In this document: positions 32,681-43,924 of the stretch, in pieces
How the letters are laid out: each line of letters starts with the position of its first letter
Numbering within the stretch: position 1 is the first letter of the stretch
Assembly: GCA_946894095.1 (NCBI GenBank)
Contig: OX335650.1
Coordinates: 4,526,001 to 4,590,000, forward strand
Reading direction: 5' to 3'
DNA: 64,000 nucleotides
From: Incurvaria masculella
Taxonomy: Eukaryota > Arthropoda > Insecta > Lepidoptera > Incurvariidae
The notes under the pieces: model-generated
Seen by the model: the letters and a program-made list of their open reading frames with translations, nothing else
What the model was told of the DNA's origin: nothing
Databases searched by the model: none
Position numbers and translations under genes: made by a program

Positions 32681-34220
32681 TAAATCCAATATATGGAATA
32701 AAAAAACCAAACTAAACTAAACTCGATTCTTGGATTGTTGATCCGGCGTTAACTTAGTAAACAACGCTCCAATTCGTTTAGTCACTAACTAACTTAACCT
32801 GTTCGCACTCATTTGCTGCCCAATCACCAATAATCTAATAACTAAATGGATGAAAATCAATCAGGTAATATTGATAAATGCATTGTATCTACATGAAATA
32901 ATTTCTAGTAAATCTAATCAAACTATTATGTTAGAAAATGAAAAAGGGTTGATCAAGAATATAACATTCTTATCGATTATTTGCGCCTGAACTCACAAAA
33001 TACTTCATGTAAGATCCGTATTATAACTACAAAAAGCGAGTCAAAAATACTAATAAGCAAAAAATATCTTGCCAATTCCAGTATGGGCTAGGGCTATAGC
33101 TTAGAGCTAGTAACTTAAATGTAATTGCAGAAATATCTCGTAACACATAAGTAGAGGAGTACGAATTTCGTTTTATATTTACTGGGAAAAAATCGGCGGG
33201 TTACGTTTTAAAAATTCGAAACATCAATAAGTGTAAAATGGATAAATTGTGAAAACAATAAAATGAGAGCCTTCTGTTATCAACCTATTTACCCGACTGT
33301 GCAATAAGGAGGGTTATGTTTTTCAATTTAATACATATTGAATTAACAGTGGACTCCGACGCAAATCCGACGGGTTAACGCAAACTACGTGGTACAGAGG
33401 CGAAGTTCATTCTTTCGACTAATTTTAATAGCTAGGCTACACAAGCCTGAGCGAAAATTGAATACTTTTCTACTAGTAAAACGATGAAAATAAACATTTA
33501 CAAGATCATTTGAGATTGTACAACGATATCAAAATTGAAATATTGTAGTCAGATTTTAAAATGAATCAGGAAAATGTTTGGTTTGGACATTCGTTCAACA
33601 TTTTGATGATTATTATAAAAATCTGTTTACAATTCTTTAATTTAGAAATCGTTAGAATGTCAAATCCATTATAATACAAACAAATATAAATTTTCAATAT
33701 ATTTCTGTTATGTATCCGATATATCAACTCACAAACTTTGCATCAATCGCTTCCTTATCCTGCTAAACTGTTTGTAGAACGATTCACTGAAAAAAAAATT
33801 TTTTTTGAATTAAAATTTTAAATATTATTTCACTCACTTAGCACGAAGTGTTATGAAAATTTGCATTATTTTTCGTGAAGTTTGAAATCACCCTTTCATG
33901 GCAATATACGCACACACACCGACCATCTCACCCTAATACTCACCCTTACAAACCCTCACCGTTGCATATGTGTGTTTACTTCTATTTCCTTGCCTTATAC
34001 ACACACTTAAACCTCATCATATACATCATAAGATTTATTTTTTGCATTGACTCAAATGACTAACTGATATTTTCATAATTTAAGTGGAAATGTACACTTA
34101 ATGATTATGTATTTAATATAGTAATAAAAAAATGTCAATTTCATGAATAAAAAAGAATGAGGCACATTTGTTACTGAGCAATCGTAAAATATTGACTATC
34201 CCCGACTATTAATCCGTTAG
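32681..34220. other. AT-rich, nothing recognised
   Basis: No recurring repeat or credible coding frame. A CACA/CTCACC-rich patch lies at about 33908-33965. Confidence 0.4.
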
Positions 34221-34250
34221 TTAAGGGCGTGATAGCACATGATTGCATTA
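34221..34250 (+). repeat. End fragment of an AAGGGCGTGATAGCA element
   Basis: GTTAAGGGCGTGATAGCACATGATTGCAT closely matches the left end of the MITE at 59613-59979. No right end was found nearby. Confidence 0.5.
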
Positions 34251-35606
34251 AGTTTCACTTTTTGGATTATTGAAATTCGTCGTAGTTATTTTTAAATATA
34301 ATTAATTGTTGTTTTACTTTATGTCCTCATCAAAGTGAACGCAATCGCCATTATTGAAGACAAACATCGAAAGGTGAAGCTTTAAGTAAAAATATTTTAT
34401 CGACTAGTCAGTCTCTGCTATGAACTGCACGTACGTGCCTCTCCAAGCAATCGTCCTCAAAATAAAACAGTTACTGTGTAGCGAATTTGTTTTGTGACTC
34501 ACAAATCCGAGTCGACACGTTAGCCGACCAAACGTTGCATTGTCAGCACAGAGTGCAAGGTACTTCTGTATCAGTAGAGGGAGGCACGGGTCCGCAGTCT
34601 CTTGCCGAGGGCCCTCCAGGCTGTACCTAACTAGCCGGCGGCATGTCACGGCCTCTCCACAACGGCTAGTTGGGCCCTGGCGTCTCTAGGGCGGACTATT
34701 GAGGCCTAGTGGCCTCTGCAGCGCGGCGCCTGGGGCCGAACGTGTCAGATTCGATGCTTTGGTATTGCTTTTTCTTCTGTCATTGCGCGATCCCTGTATT
34801 TTGAGCTATGCTATTTATGTGCTTGTTATTATGAAACAAATACTTTTTCTACATTTTAAGAAGACATTATTTAGGACGATTTCCATGCTCAATTAAGTAA
34901 CGTACTTACATTTTATATTTTAGATAAACCACCTTTTTGGTTACAGGGACTATCCTATATTTTTTCAACGTATCCAATGTTTACGATAAATGTGGAATTT
35001 ATCATAATTTAAGTTACATTTAATTTTAGTTTTGAAATGTTTTATTTTCTTTTCCCTTCTCTTCTCGTCTGTGACTTTTCTATATATTTTCTAGTCATAT
35101 TAAATTTGTTTATTTAAAATTGTAGCTCGAACAGTGCTTGGTTAGGTATCATATTACAATGAATATTGGTAAATGATGTGTTCGTCTGTAATCAAGAATG
35201 CGCTCATTCTATTGTCCTCTATTAGTGTTTAATGTATGTTTGAGTTGTATTCTTATTGATGAACTCCAAAAAAACACATAAAATTCACTTTACGTTGACC
35301 TTTGGAAAAAATACTGTGTAAAATGGAACAAGGACACATTCATAATTAGCCTTCGATTTAATGTAGTCATAGTGGCAACGGATAAATATTTAATGTCGAA
35401 ACCACCTACAGTGAAAATGGTGCTTACAAATAAATGAAAAGAAGAACCATTAAAATCATATTAACACCTCGGACATTTTACTATTGTTTTTTTTATATTG
35501 ATTTTTATTTATCGGTATTTATATACCACACACATAATTTTATTTGAGGTAGGATTCGGACCGTGTCAGGTTCGCCAACACGATTTGAACAAATTACGGA
35601 AGAAAG
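34251..35606. other. Intergenic; GC-richer patch at about 34500-34740
   Basis: The patch has GCCGAGGGCCCTCCAGGC and CTGCAGCGCGGCGCCTGG and carries opposed frames without domains. I cannot assign it to a known element; no second copy is present in the window. Confidence 0.35.
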
Positions 35607-35905
35607 AAAAAACCGCCCATGTGCGATTCGGACTCGCACGTAAAGGGTTCCGTGCCATCGTACAAGATTTAAAACAAAAAAAAATCACGTTCTTGTATGA
35701 AGCCCCCTTTATTTTTTATCGTTTTTAAATTTTATTGATTGTTATAGCGGCAAAATAAATACACACTGTGTGAAAACTTCAGCATCCTAGCTGTTACGGT
35801 TCATGATATATAGCCCTGTGACAGACGAACGGACGGGCATACGGACGGAAAGTGGAGGCTTGTAATAGGGTTCCGTTATCACTCTTTGTGTACGGAACCC
35901 TAAAA
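35607..35905 (-). repeat. GGTTCCGTACC repeat, near full length, reversed
   Basis: The plus strand reads AAAAAACCGCCCATGTGCG, GGACTCGCACGTAAAGGGTTCC, then TGTTATAGCGGCAAAATAAAT and TATAGCCCTGTGACAGACG, and ends GTACGGAACCCTAAAAA. It is the only copy of the family on the minus strand, and its GTCC tract is degenerate. Confidence 0.88.
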
Positions 35906-36961
35906 AGAAAGAAAGGCAACAAAAGTGCACCCACGTAGAATGATGTCGAATCTAATTAATATAAAAATGTTCATAACGTTGAAGTTTAATTTATATTGAA
36001 CTTAAGTTTGCTATTATCATTATAGTAGCTATGGTATCGATACATTTATGTATTATCCTAAATTTATTAATTTAGAAAACGCAAAAATACTTATTTTTGA
36101 TACCTATGAAACTTATTTAACCAAAGCTGACTTCTTTTAAAGTAATCATCACCTGCTAACTAGAATGTGGGCCAATAGGAAAACAATTTACTAATAATTG
36201 CATGTATACGTGCAGGGACGATATGAGTAAAATAATCAAGGAATTTTTATTATCTATCATAAAAAAGTTATTTCACAATAGATCATTTACCGCATTGTCA
36301 TAAATTACTTGTTTGAAAATTTAATAGATTTAAAAAAGTAGGATCATTTAAATTAAATTGTGCTGTGCAAGTAGAATTCAGAGTAGGCTGACAAAATTTA
36401 AAACGCAGACTATCTCCGAACTTATAATACAAAATGCGATATATTCCGGTGATAATTCACGTATTAAAGTTAGCACATGAACCAATACCAAAGTTAAGTT
36501 CTGACAGACGAATCACTAGTTTAGCGTTACGGTATATACATTTATAAATATACATATACATATAAAATATGATTATAACGACGAAGCAACTAAAACATCA
36601 CTCGGCGTATCCAAGCCTTCTGTCTACCCTCGACAGCCTCATTTCCTTTTCATTCATGATTCGCTTTGCTGCATTTGTCGTCTCTGCCATCGTAAAATAT
36701 GTTTTCGCATAATGCAGCTCCAAGCCTGACTCGGGAAAAAACTCGACTATGAGTTAGGGTGTGTTACGGTGAGAGGACTAAATTAGATAATCATAGACGA
36801 TAAATGAAAAGTCAATAAGAGAAATGTCAATAAATATATCAGCAAAAAGGAAAAAAAACCTACTACAATTGAACTTGATTATAATTAATTCTACACATCG
36901 GTAAAGACAAATTGATATTCGCATAATAAAATCTAAATTCCGCACTTGGTTCATAAATCTA
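35906..36961. other. AT-rich, nothing recognised
   Basis: No recurring repeat or credible coding frame. Confidence 0.4.
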
Positions 36962-37192
36962 ATTCGTCCGTAAAACTGTAGGTCCCCGTCCCCTACTAGG
37001 TGGTAGGGCTCAACTCGCCCGGGTTGGTACCACTTGGATGCGGCAATGAAAAATTGTCCGTGTTTTTCATCCAGTTCAGTGAAGCCGTTCTCATAAAGGA
37101 AAATTCCTGGTGTGGCACCAGTTATTTCTGGAGTATTGTGTTTTGGGCTAATATCATAACGGTAGTTGTGTGGTATTAGCCATTCCTGTCAT
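36962..37192 (+). repeat. SINE tail, head missing
   Basis: Begins TCGTCCGTAAAACTGTAGG at the start of the shared tail and runs through GGTGGTAGGGCTCAACTCGC, CCCGGGTTGGTACCACTTGG and TTGTCCGTGTTTTTCATCC to GTGTGGTATTAGCCATTCCTG. The ATAATATCATAACGGTAG form matches the tRNA-headed subtype. The next GGTTCCGTACC repeat follows at once. Confidence 0.8.
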
Positions 37193-37198
37193 TTTTTT

Positions 37199-37500
37199 AG
37201 GGATCCGTACCCAAAGGGTGCCAACGGAACCCTATTACCAAGCCTCCGCTGTCCGTCCGTCCATCCGCCCGTCCATTCGTCCGTCCATCCTTCCGTCCGT
37301 CCGTCCGTCTGTCACAGGGCTGTATCTCATTAACCGTAATAGTTAGGAAGCTGATATTTTCACATAGTGTGTATTTATTTTGCCGCTATAGCAACAAACA
37401 GGTAAAATTCAGAAATTATAATCATTGAAAAACGTGATCATGTACGATGGTACGGGACCCTTCGTGTGCGAGTGCGACTCGCACTTGGCCGGTTTTTTTT
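37199..37500 (+). repeat. GGTTCCGTACC repeat, full length
   Basis: Left AGGGATCCGTACCCAAAGGG and right ACTTGGCCGG plus T run are both present. The GTCC tract of about 15 degenerate units includes CATCC and CATTCG variants. The hairpin GTGCGAGTGCGACTCGCAC near the right end is intact. Confidence 0.9.
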
Positions 37501-37787
37501 TAAATCTAGTATCGTCCAGAAATACGTACCTTTACGAATCAGTTGCATTATTAAATCACTAAACAAGTGTATCTGTGGACTGACCGACTTTGAATATTAG
37601 CCGTGACGTAGCTTATATATAAATGATCCGAAGTCGTTACGCAGGGGGGTGGGGGTGCGGGTTGTTAGCAACCGGCCTGCGGAAAACTAAAGCCTGACTC
37701 ATTAACATGCCCATTAAAATACCACCCGCCTACGCCACAGTAACTCGTGGTGTTAAGAGTGCTGAAGGGTTTTTTCAATCTTCTTAA

Positions 37788-38149
37788 GGATGTTACGACC
37801 CATACAATGTTTTTTTTACACAGAACGCAAAAAAGTATTGCACTTTAAGGCACTAATTCGTCAAAAATATTAAATATAGCCATAGTAGATGCAGCGAATA
37901 CATATTCACAATTTCAGGTTTAATGGTTTCGTTGTAATTGCCGATTAGAAGTTTTATACCGTTAGATGGCGCTGTTAAATAAAAATCGTATTTAAATACA
38001 TTGTAACACAACCAATAATCCTGAAATTGTGAAATAGTTTTCGCTGCAAGTAATATGACTATATTAAACTTTTATTATTAATTCATGGCTTAAAGTGCAA
38101 TACTTTTTACGTTATGTGTGCAAACAACTTTATATGGGTCGGAACAGCC
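37788..38149. mobile_element. TTAA-flanked MITE with very long inverted repeats
   Basis: TTAA at 37784-37787 and at 38150-38153 flank a 362-bp element. It begins GGATGTTACGACCCATACAA and ends GGGTCGGAACAGCC. Inverted similarity continues for about 140 bp from each end: AAGTATTGCACTTTAAG, GCAGCGAA and TTCACAATTTCAGG are found in order from each side. A short unpaired centre contains TAGATGGCGCTG. The TTAA duplication is the mark of piggyBac-like (and Kolobok-like) transposition. No transposase is encoded. Confidence 0.85.
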
Positions 38150-38376
38150 TTAAGCTGGGTCGTGCGTTCGGTTTTTAAATAAGACTTTTTATAGTGTTCG
38201 TCATGGCACAGTATTTATTATTTAGTCATGGGTTGCTTATGATTATACGCACACATACCACCGTCTCTTAATGCCCCATTATACACCCCACATTATTAGA
38301 CATCAGACAGATGATGACTTCTACCATCTGCCCCTTCCCTTCCTTTTCCACATGCACACTCAGGCTGAGATAAATA

Positions 38377-38493
38377 GTCGTAACAGAAACTAAGAATAAC
38401 GAAAAGTAGTACTTTGTGACATCAATTTTAAAAAAAATGTCAATGTGACGTCACAAAGTACTACTTTTCGTTAATCTTAGTTTCTGTCACGAC
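38377..38493. repeat. Near-perfect 44-bp inverted repeat (hairpin)
   Basis: The arms 38377-38420 and 38450-38493 match at 42 of 44 positions around a 29-base centre; each arm contains CGAAAAGTAGTACTTTGTGAC or its complement. It may be a foldback MITE or a transcribed hairpin. No function can be read from the sequence. Confidence 0.9.
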
Positions 38494-38689
38494 CAGACGG
38501 AGCCCTCTGGAGCAGTGTGCGTTAATTTTATTAAAATCCATGTTATGTTATCCATCCATGTTTTGTTAGATTAAAAAAACCTGTGGTTATGTTATATTAT
38601 GTGTACTATTTAGTCTTAGCCTACAGGTTAAAATATAAAACTAATTTTAAGATAAACGTTTTTGGTTGGCAACCCTGAACGCGTAAGTC

Positions 38690-38860
38690 CCGCGAGTTTG
38701 TAATTGCAGCAAGCGTCGCGCGGACGTGTCGGCGAGGCGACGCGACGCGGCGAGCGGCGAGCGGCGCGCCGGCGTCGGCGGAGCGGGAGCTGCTGAACTC
38801 CGCGAAGCGAGAACGTGACGATTCAACTCCGTCTGTTGTGTTCCGGCTGATTTAAACTTT
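38690..38860. promoter_or_regulatory. CpG-rich block, possible 5' exon or promoter
   Basis: Dense CGCG and GGCGAGCGGCGAGCGGCGCG, then CTCCGCGAAGCGAGAACGTG, in AT-rich surroundings. It resembles GC-rich 5' untranslated exons of developmental genes in insects. A GTAAGT lies at 38684. No coding frame follows, and no core promoter element was identified. Confidence 0.35.
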
Positions 38861-40436
38861 CGCGAAAAACTTAGTTATGTTTATCTTCATTTTGCTTCGC
38901 TTCCGGGGACTGCGACAGAGTTGCATTTGATTGTAGCTTTTCAATGTGTAGTGTCATAAAGCACAGACCGCACAATGGATTCCATGAAATTATTCAGAAA
39001 TTATTTGAACCATTGACTTACACTTCTTTCGCTGCTCTTATGTTTTATAAGTTAACCGCTGTTTGTAACGTAAATACTTTGGAAACACGAAACCTATTAC
39101 TCTCTCAAAAAAATATCTTATAAATTGGTGTAAATACAAACGCCATCACCCTATACGCCTCACTTTGACCCATATACGTTTTCCTTGCAAATTCCATTGC
39201 GCCGAGGGTGATGCGCTCTGTAATTTTGAACAGGGGTTACGAACTAATGGCCCGATTTGAACGTTAACCACGTATTACCTGGCATATTTGGAGCTAAAAC
39301 GTCAATTCGTAATATTGCACCTACGTACATTTCCATTGTCTCCTCATCAACCCGAGGATTGACTGGAAGGAATCACTGTTAGTTATAAAACCTCCTTTCT
39401 GCTATTTTATATTATTCTCTCTAATGTATTTTTAGAGGTGTGAACCAGTAAGTGGTTTTATTACAAGCTGCAACTTCTATATTGAGCAGAGATCGTATCG
39501 ATTACACTTCATAAATGTGCAATGAATTAAACAAGATACTGTTATTGAAAATCAATTGAATATACAATGATATGCCTCTCCCAGAGAGAGAATGCCTAAC
39601 TTCACTGTAGAAGTTACGAGCGGTATTTTTAGTAAATCTAGTTTATAATACGCGATTGATTATCAGAAACACATGAAGTATGTACATGAATACTTACGGA
39701 ATAGTTAAGAACATTTCTACATTGGTGGCACTGTTTGGCTTATGTCATGAATTTTATATGTACCGAATACGAGTCCAAAATGACCACTTTCCCGAGCTTT
39801 CCCGACGGGCGGAGGATAAAAACTCTCGCAACCTCGGGTCGTACGCCTGTCACCTCCAATTGCCGCGCGGTAGGGTTACTAAGGGTCCGACATACAGCAA
39901 TATGGTCAGTGTTTTTTGAGATAACACGTGTTGGAAAAACTGTGAATTATTCCCGTTAATGTACACTGCGCATCGGAGCAGGTGCAGCACTGAGTTTTGG
40001 CATCTAAACAGCGCGCGTGGTTAGAGTGGGACCATACTATATCTCCGCCGTTCGGCACCGTGCCGTGTCGCGTCGTTATGCTCGTGAGCGAAATGAATCA
40101 TGCATATATCCTTGTAACACACGACCTTATGCTGCGGCTGCAAAGGATGTAAAGTGTATCTATCATCTTGATGTCGACTGTACACTCTAATGATAAAAAT
40201 TCAGACATTGCGATCGTTTCTTACCTAGAATTCAAAAATACCCTTATTCGTCGAACTTCAAGCGTATGCATGAAGATGAACAAATAAACTTCTGCGAATT
40301 TTAGGGTCGCGTCGCAGAAGGAAATTAAAAGACTCATCACTCAGGGCCTCAGTCACACGCATTTTGTACCGAATTCTTCTCCTATTAACGTTTGTTTGAA
40401 AATTCTGAAAAAATTACCAATTAAGGTACGCTTATG
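38861..40436. other. Intergenic, nothing recognised
   Basis: Overlapping frames at 39680-39959 are two readings of the same stretch, with no domain. A further GC-richer patch lies at about 40010-40085. No feature is supported. Confidence 0.4.
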
Positions 40437-40810
40437 TCAGCCTCAATAGCCCAGTGGCGCGACACTTCGGCGATCGCTCTCCGAAGTTAAGCAACGCTGG
40501 GTCCGGTCTGGTCTTGGATGGGTGACCATTCGACCGTTGAGAGAGGCTGGCCGTGGTTCGGATCCCACGTTAAACTGTAGGTCCCATTCCTTACTTACTA
40601 GGTGGTAGGGTTAATCCCGCCCGGGTTGGTACCATCGCATTGAATGAACGATGGTCGAAGCGGCAACGAAAATTGCCCGTGTTTTCCATCCAGTTCAATG
40701 TAGCCGTGCAATATAAGGAAGGTCCTGGCATGGCACCTAGTTCCCATGTGGTGTGTTAGGTTAATACCATGACAGAAGGTGTGGTATTAGCCATCCATGT
40801 CCAGTCACAT
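40437..40810 (+). mobile_element. 5S-headed SINE, full-length head and tail
   Basis: Reads GTCAGCCTCAATAGCCCAGT and GGCGCGACACTTCGGCGATC, then CTCTCCGAAGTTAAGCAACG and TTGGATGGGTGACC (5S internal promoter-like), GGTTCGGATCCCACGTTAAA, the tail, and CCATCCATGTCCAGTCACAT. It almost matches the copies at 9128 and 53482. The usual terminal A run is absent here. Transcription of such SINEs by RNA polymerase III from the internal 5S-type control region is expected from family knowledge. Confidence 0.92.
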
Positions 40811-41540
40811 CTCTTGAGGAAAGGCTAGGTTTCTGAAGCGCTAATTTTGCATGAACTAGCAAAATATTTATCAGGCGAGGGCGAATTTTGTCCATGTCCA
40901 GCAGTGACGGGACGGTCGGCACGTGAAGACGTTCACGCTTGACCGGTTTTCTGAATTAATGTCGTGCTACAAATCCATTACAGTAATTTCTGTTCTGCTG
41001 ACCGATATTAAGATGCTAAAATAAGAAATAAGAGCACTATTATTGTTTGTCAAAACCAAATGACTTTACCATTAATTCCCAATCATTCTATTATATTTGT
41101 TTACTTCGGCGTGATAACGATAAAGCGCTTAAGGACCTTGTCAGAAAGCTTGTCAAAAACACACTTCCCCCAGCTAAACTTGACACCAGTTTTGTGAAGT
41201 CATTAGTCGTCACACCATCTAAATGGTCTTATCACAAAATTAAGTCTTTGACAAAACGCTCGCAGTCTTTGCTCGAATTAGACGCAACAACGAGGCGCTA
41301 ATGGGGGCCAGATGCCTTTGATGTTGAAATACGGAGAACATGCACAACGATTTCGCTCGTCGTCGTGTGATATTTAATTTTGTGTTTCAGACAATCAAAT
41401 TTTCATACTCGGAGAGACAAGGTATTGCGAATTCGCTCGTTCGTAAGCAAATAAAAATTACTTGAATCTCGTTCAAGAATTTTAAGACATTCTAATCTAA
41501 GCGTTCGATATTTATGTTATTATGTTTGTTGACAAAAAGG
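40811..41540. other. Intergenic; unassigned 80-codon frame
   Basis: The frame at 41047-41301 is lysine-rich (LVRKLVKNTLPPAKLD, KIKSLTKRSQSLLELD) and looks protein-like, but has no ATG start at its 5' end, no domain I know and no second copy. It may be a remnant of a mobile-element or host coding exon. Confidence 0.35.
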
Positions 41541-41695
41541 TATTGTGGTCCAGGGGCACGGGGAATGGCATTCCAAGCCAGAGGTCGTGGATTCGATCCC
41601 CACCCGTTCATCACCACTCTCTTTCTCGGAGTTAGATAAGTGCATTTCGCCACGAATGCGACCTCCTTCATGGTTCGGAGTCCATGTAAAACTAG
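41541..41695 (+). repeat. tRNA-headed SINE, head and early body
   Basis: TTGTGGTCCAGGGGCACGGG stands in the box A position, with box B-like GGATTCGATCC at about 41589-41599, then CACCACTCTCTTTCTCGG, TTTCGCCACGAATGCGA and TTCATGGTTCGGAGTCCATG. The tail is cut off and replaced by a LINE fragment. Confidence 0.7.
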
Positions 41696-41715
41696 TTTCT
41701 TCCCCAGGTAGTTGG

Positions 41716-41867
41716 TAACAAAATTCCTCGGAGCAGTGATGGACAAACTTTTAACCTGGAACAACCACATCCAGATTCTCTGCAAAAAATGATCATTGGT
41801 ATTTATTGTGTACATCAGGACGTGTATTCTTGGCATTCAGTCATTGCGGATTCAGTAGAGTTAACAG
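41716..41867 (+). pseudogene. LINE reverse transcriptase fragment, plus strand
   Basis: The frame reads TKFLGAVMDKLLTWNNHIQ, the familiar (F)LGV.ID..LTW..HI motif near the end of non-LTR retrotransposon reverse transcriptases. A stop follows at about 41789. The last 47 bases are the left arm of the inverted repeat at 41821-41937. Confidence 0.65.
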
Positions 41868-41937
41868 AAGAAGAATTTACTTTGACATTACTGTTAACTC
41901 TACTGAATCCGCAATGACTGAACGCCAAGAATACACG
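41821..41937. repeat. 47-bp inverted repeat joining two LINE fragments
   Basis: The arms 41821-41867 and 41891-41937 match at 46 of 47 positions with a 23-base centre. Both arms are the same LINE coding segment (minus-strand reading VYSWRSVIADSVELT), one in each orientation. Confidence 0.9.
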
Positions 41938-42235
41938 CCCAGTTTCAGATTTGCCACATCGTAGAGTTCTGATGAAATTTTAAATGTTTCAATGAGATCG
42001 CATCTACGTCTTCGTTCTAAATGTGCATACATTTTTTTGTAAAGCTTTCTAAGTATTTCAGTCATAAATATTGTTAACACACATAACGTTACCTTAATAC
42101 GTCGACCTGCCCACACGTCGCTACTGCCTTTCAGCCCCGCATATAAACTTTTCCGTTTTACTTGCGCGACTTCTACCCGGCTCGGGGATCGGAAAGTTTC
42201 CGTGAAGGATCCAAAATCAGTTCTGTACAACGTTC
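41868..42235 (-). pseudogene. LINE C-terminal fragment, minus strand
   Basis: The open minus-strand frame includes LRKLYKKMYAHLERRRRCDL and IETFKISSELYDVANL. It resembles the L..LE.RR.R.DL.E.FKI motif that follows the reverse transcriptase in CR1/Jockey-type LINEs. The N-terminal part is unrelated or degraded. It ends at the inverted repeat with the opposed fragment. Confidence 0.6.
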
Positions 42236-42434
42236 ACGCGCAGGTACCGAAGGCCTTGGCTGAATATAAACCAAGGTATTAGGTAACTTGAGGTGCTAAA
42301 TATATTATTCCGTAACTAGCTCCGGGTGAGATGTGTTGGGGAGGTTTAGAAATGTATCGCGAATGCGTTCAATGTGTGCCGAACGATGGAAATCTGATTT
42401 ATAGTGTGAAAGAGTGTAGAACGGTGTCGTTTTG

Positions 42435-42709
42435 AGGGTTCCGTAAGGGTGGCAACGGAACCCTATTACTTAGCCTCCGCTGTCCGTCCGTCTGTCACAG
42501 GGCTGTATCTCGCGAACCGAAATAGGTAGGCAGCTGAAAATTTCACAGAGTGCTTATTTATTTTGCCTCCATAACAAAAAAAGGTAAAATTTAAAAACCA
42601 TAAAAATTATAGGGAAACCGACAAAAAACGTTATTTTTTTGTGGTAAATCTCTTACGATGTTACGGAACCCTTTGTGTACGAGCTCGACTCGCACTTAGC
42701 CGGTTTTTT
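42435..42709 (+). repeat. GGTTCCGTACC repeat with shortened left end
   Basis: The left end lacks the ACCCAAAG part (AGGGTTCCGTAAGGGTGGCAACGG when read across two short pieces), and the GTCC tract has only three units. The right end CGAGCTCGACTCGCACTTAG and CCGG plus T run is complete. Confidence 0.88.
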
Positions 42710-43007
42710 AATATCTCCAAAATAGATTTGTCGATGTGGTGTCTCACCGTCTGCTCGTGGCTGGAGAATGTGACCCGCTTAGTAGTTTAATTGCCTGACA
42801 AATTTGTTTTGCATTTAAACCAAACGATTAATGTGTACATTATAATATGGTGCCCATATAGGAAAAGCAAATTTCAGTGTACTGCGAACATGAGCCTAAT
42901 AAAACGTTTTTAAAGTAGATATCTTCTTGAATGGCTCGCATTTGCGCCGAACGAAACCTAGGGCTCTATACATTGAAATATTATTAACTAGGTAAATAAA
43001 ATAAAAA

Positions 43008-43215
43008 ATAAGAACCCACCGATCCTCTCGATCCTTCATCGATAGTGTCGGTAAACAATGGAATGAGCTGCCTTCGGGGGGTCCGTCAATCGTCGTGTGA
43101 AGAATGTAGTGGTCGGCCAGCATGGTTTTCGCAGCCCCTTGGAAGTTTGAAATCCCATGGGTGTTGTCGGGCACCTTAAGAGGATTTGACGTACGCGATA
43201 TGCCACTCTGAACAT
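43008..43215 (+). pseudogene. 3' end of the Jockey/CR1-like LINE (dead)
   Basis: DNA matches 6205-6430: AATAAGAACCCACCGATCCTC, AATGGAATGAGCTGCC, GGTCGGCCAGCATGGTTTTC and GGGCACCTTAAGAGG. It lacks part of the NYNLGSFK segment. Ends near GACGTACGCGATATGCC, as in the other copies. Confidence 0.7.
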
Positions 43216-43464
43216 AAAAAATAAAAACAACTTATAAACAAATTAACTCAATGGCTCCATAACACTTTGTGACGTCGTGATTAAAATGTTTATCGTAAAG
43301 TAATTTAGAGTCCGTAACATCCGGATCCCGCACGACGTTCGAACGCGGCACACTGGAGGATTATGCTGTAATTAGAACGAATTATAATTACATTACGATT
43401 CGTTCGTGATATTGGGAAAAAAGAGAGACAACTTACAATAATGTGGGATTTTTAATAATACTAG

Positions 43465-43825
43465 TTAAGGTGGCCCATCCCGCTCAACTCCCCATACAAA
43501 CGGGGAAAGAAGATCATGCCCATATTTCTTGTCAGAGATCCCAAATTTTGCTCAAAATAGCTTTATTTGATCGAACTAGATGTCTGATGACCGTTGGCAT
43601 TGTAAAGTTGGGTTTGTTTTCTAAGTTATAAGGTCCGAAAGTTCGAATTTTTCGCGCGTTTTATACAATACATTTGGAGGTGGATTACGCAATGATAAAG
43701 TAATAACATATTAAAATGATTCGTCATCAGACATAGCTTATTTCATTAAGTTTTATAATCTATTTGGTTTTTGTTAGATTTTTGACTACAGCGGTCGTGG
43801 TTTACTTTTCGCGATTTTTTTTTTC
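43465..43825 (+). repeat. AAGGTGGCCC repeat, plus-strand copy
   Basis: Starts TTAAGGTGGCCCATCCCG. The 43630-43810 part (AAGGTCCGAAAGTTCGAATT, TTTGGAGGTGGATTACG, TTTTTGACTACAGCGGTCGTG) is the inverse of 11607-11760. Non-coding. Confidence 0.65.
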
Positions 43826-43855
43826 AAGCTTGTACGAACAGGATGCGGGTCCCTA

Positions 43856-43905
43856 AACGGTTCGAAAGCCATGTAAAATAATAGGTAACCCTATCCTACC
43901 ATTTC
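43856..43905 (+). repeat. Possible SINE tail scrap
   Basis: GGTTCGAAAGCCATGTAAAA, then TAGGTAACCCTATCCTACC, resembles the start of the shared tail (ATGGTTCGGAATCCATGTAAAACTG). Too short for certainty. Confidence 0.35.
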
Positions 43906-43924
43906 AATTGAAATGAAATGGCAT

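Noticed and set aside
37640..37665. A G-quadruplex (GGGGGGTGGGGGTGCGGG)
   Set aside because: Only three separate G tracts are clear; a fourth would need splitting the first run, so the case is weak.
41047..41301. A lysine-rich 84-residue protein
   Set aside because: No ATG at the start, no known domain, no splice context I can defend; kept only as an unassigned frame.
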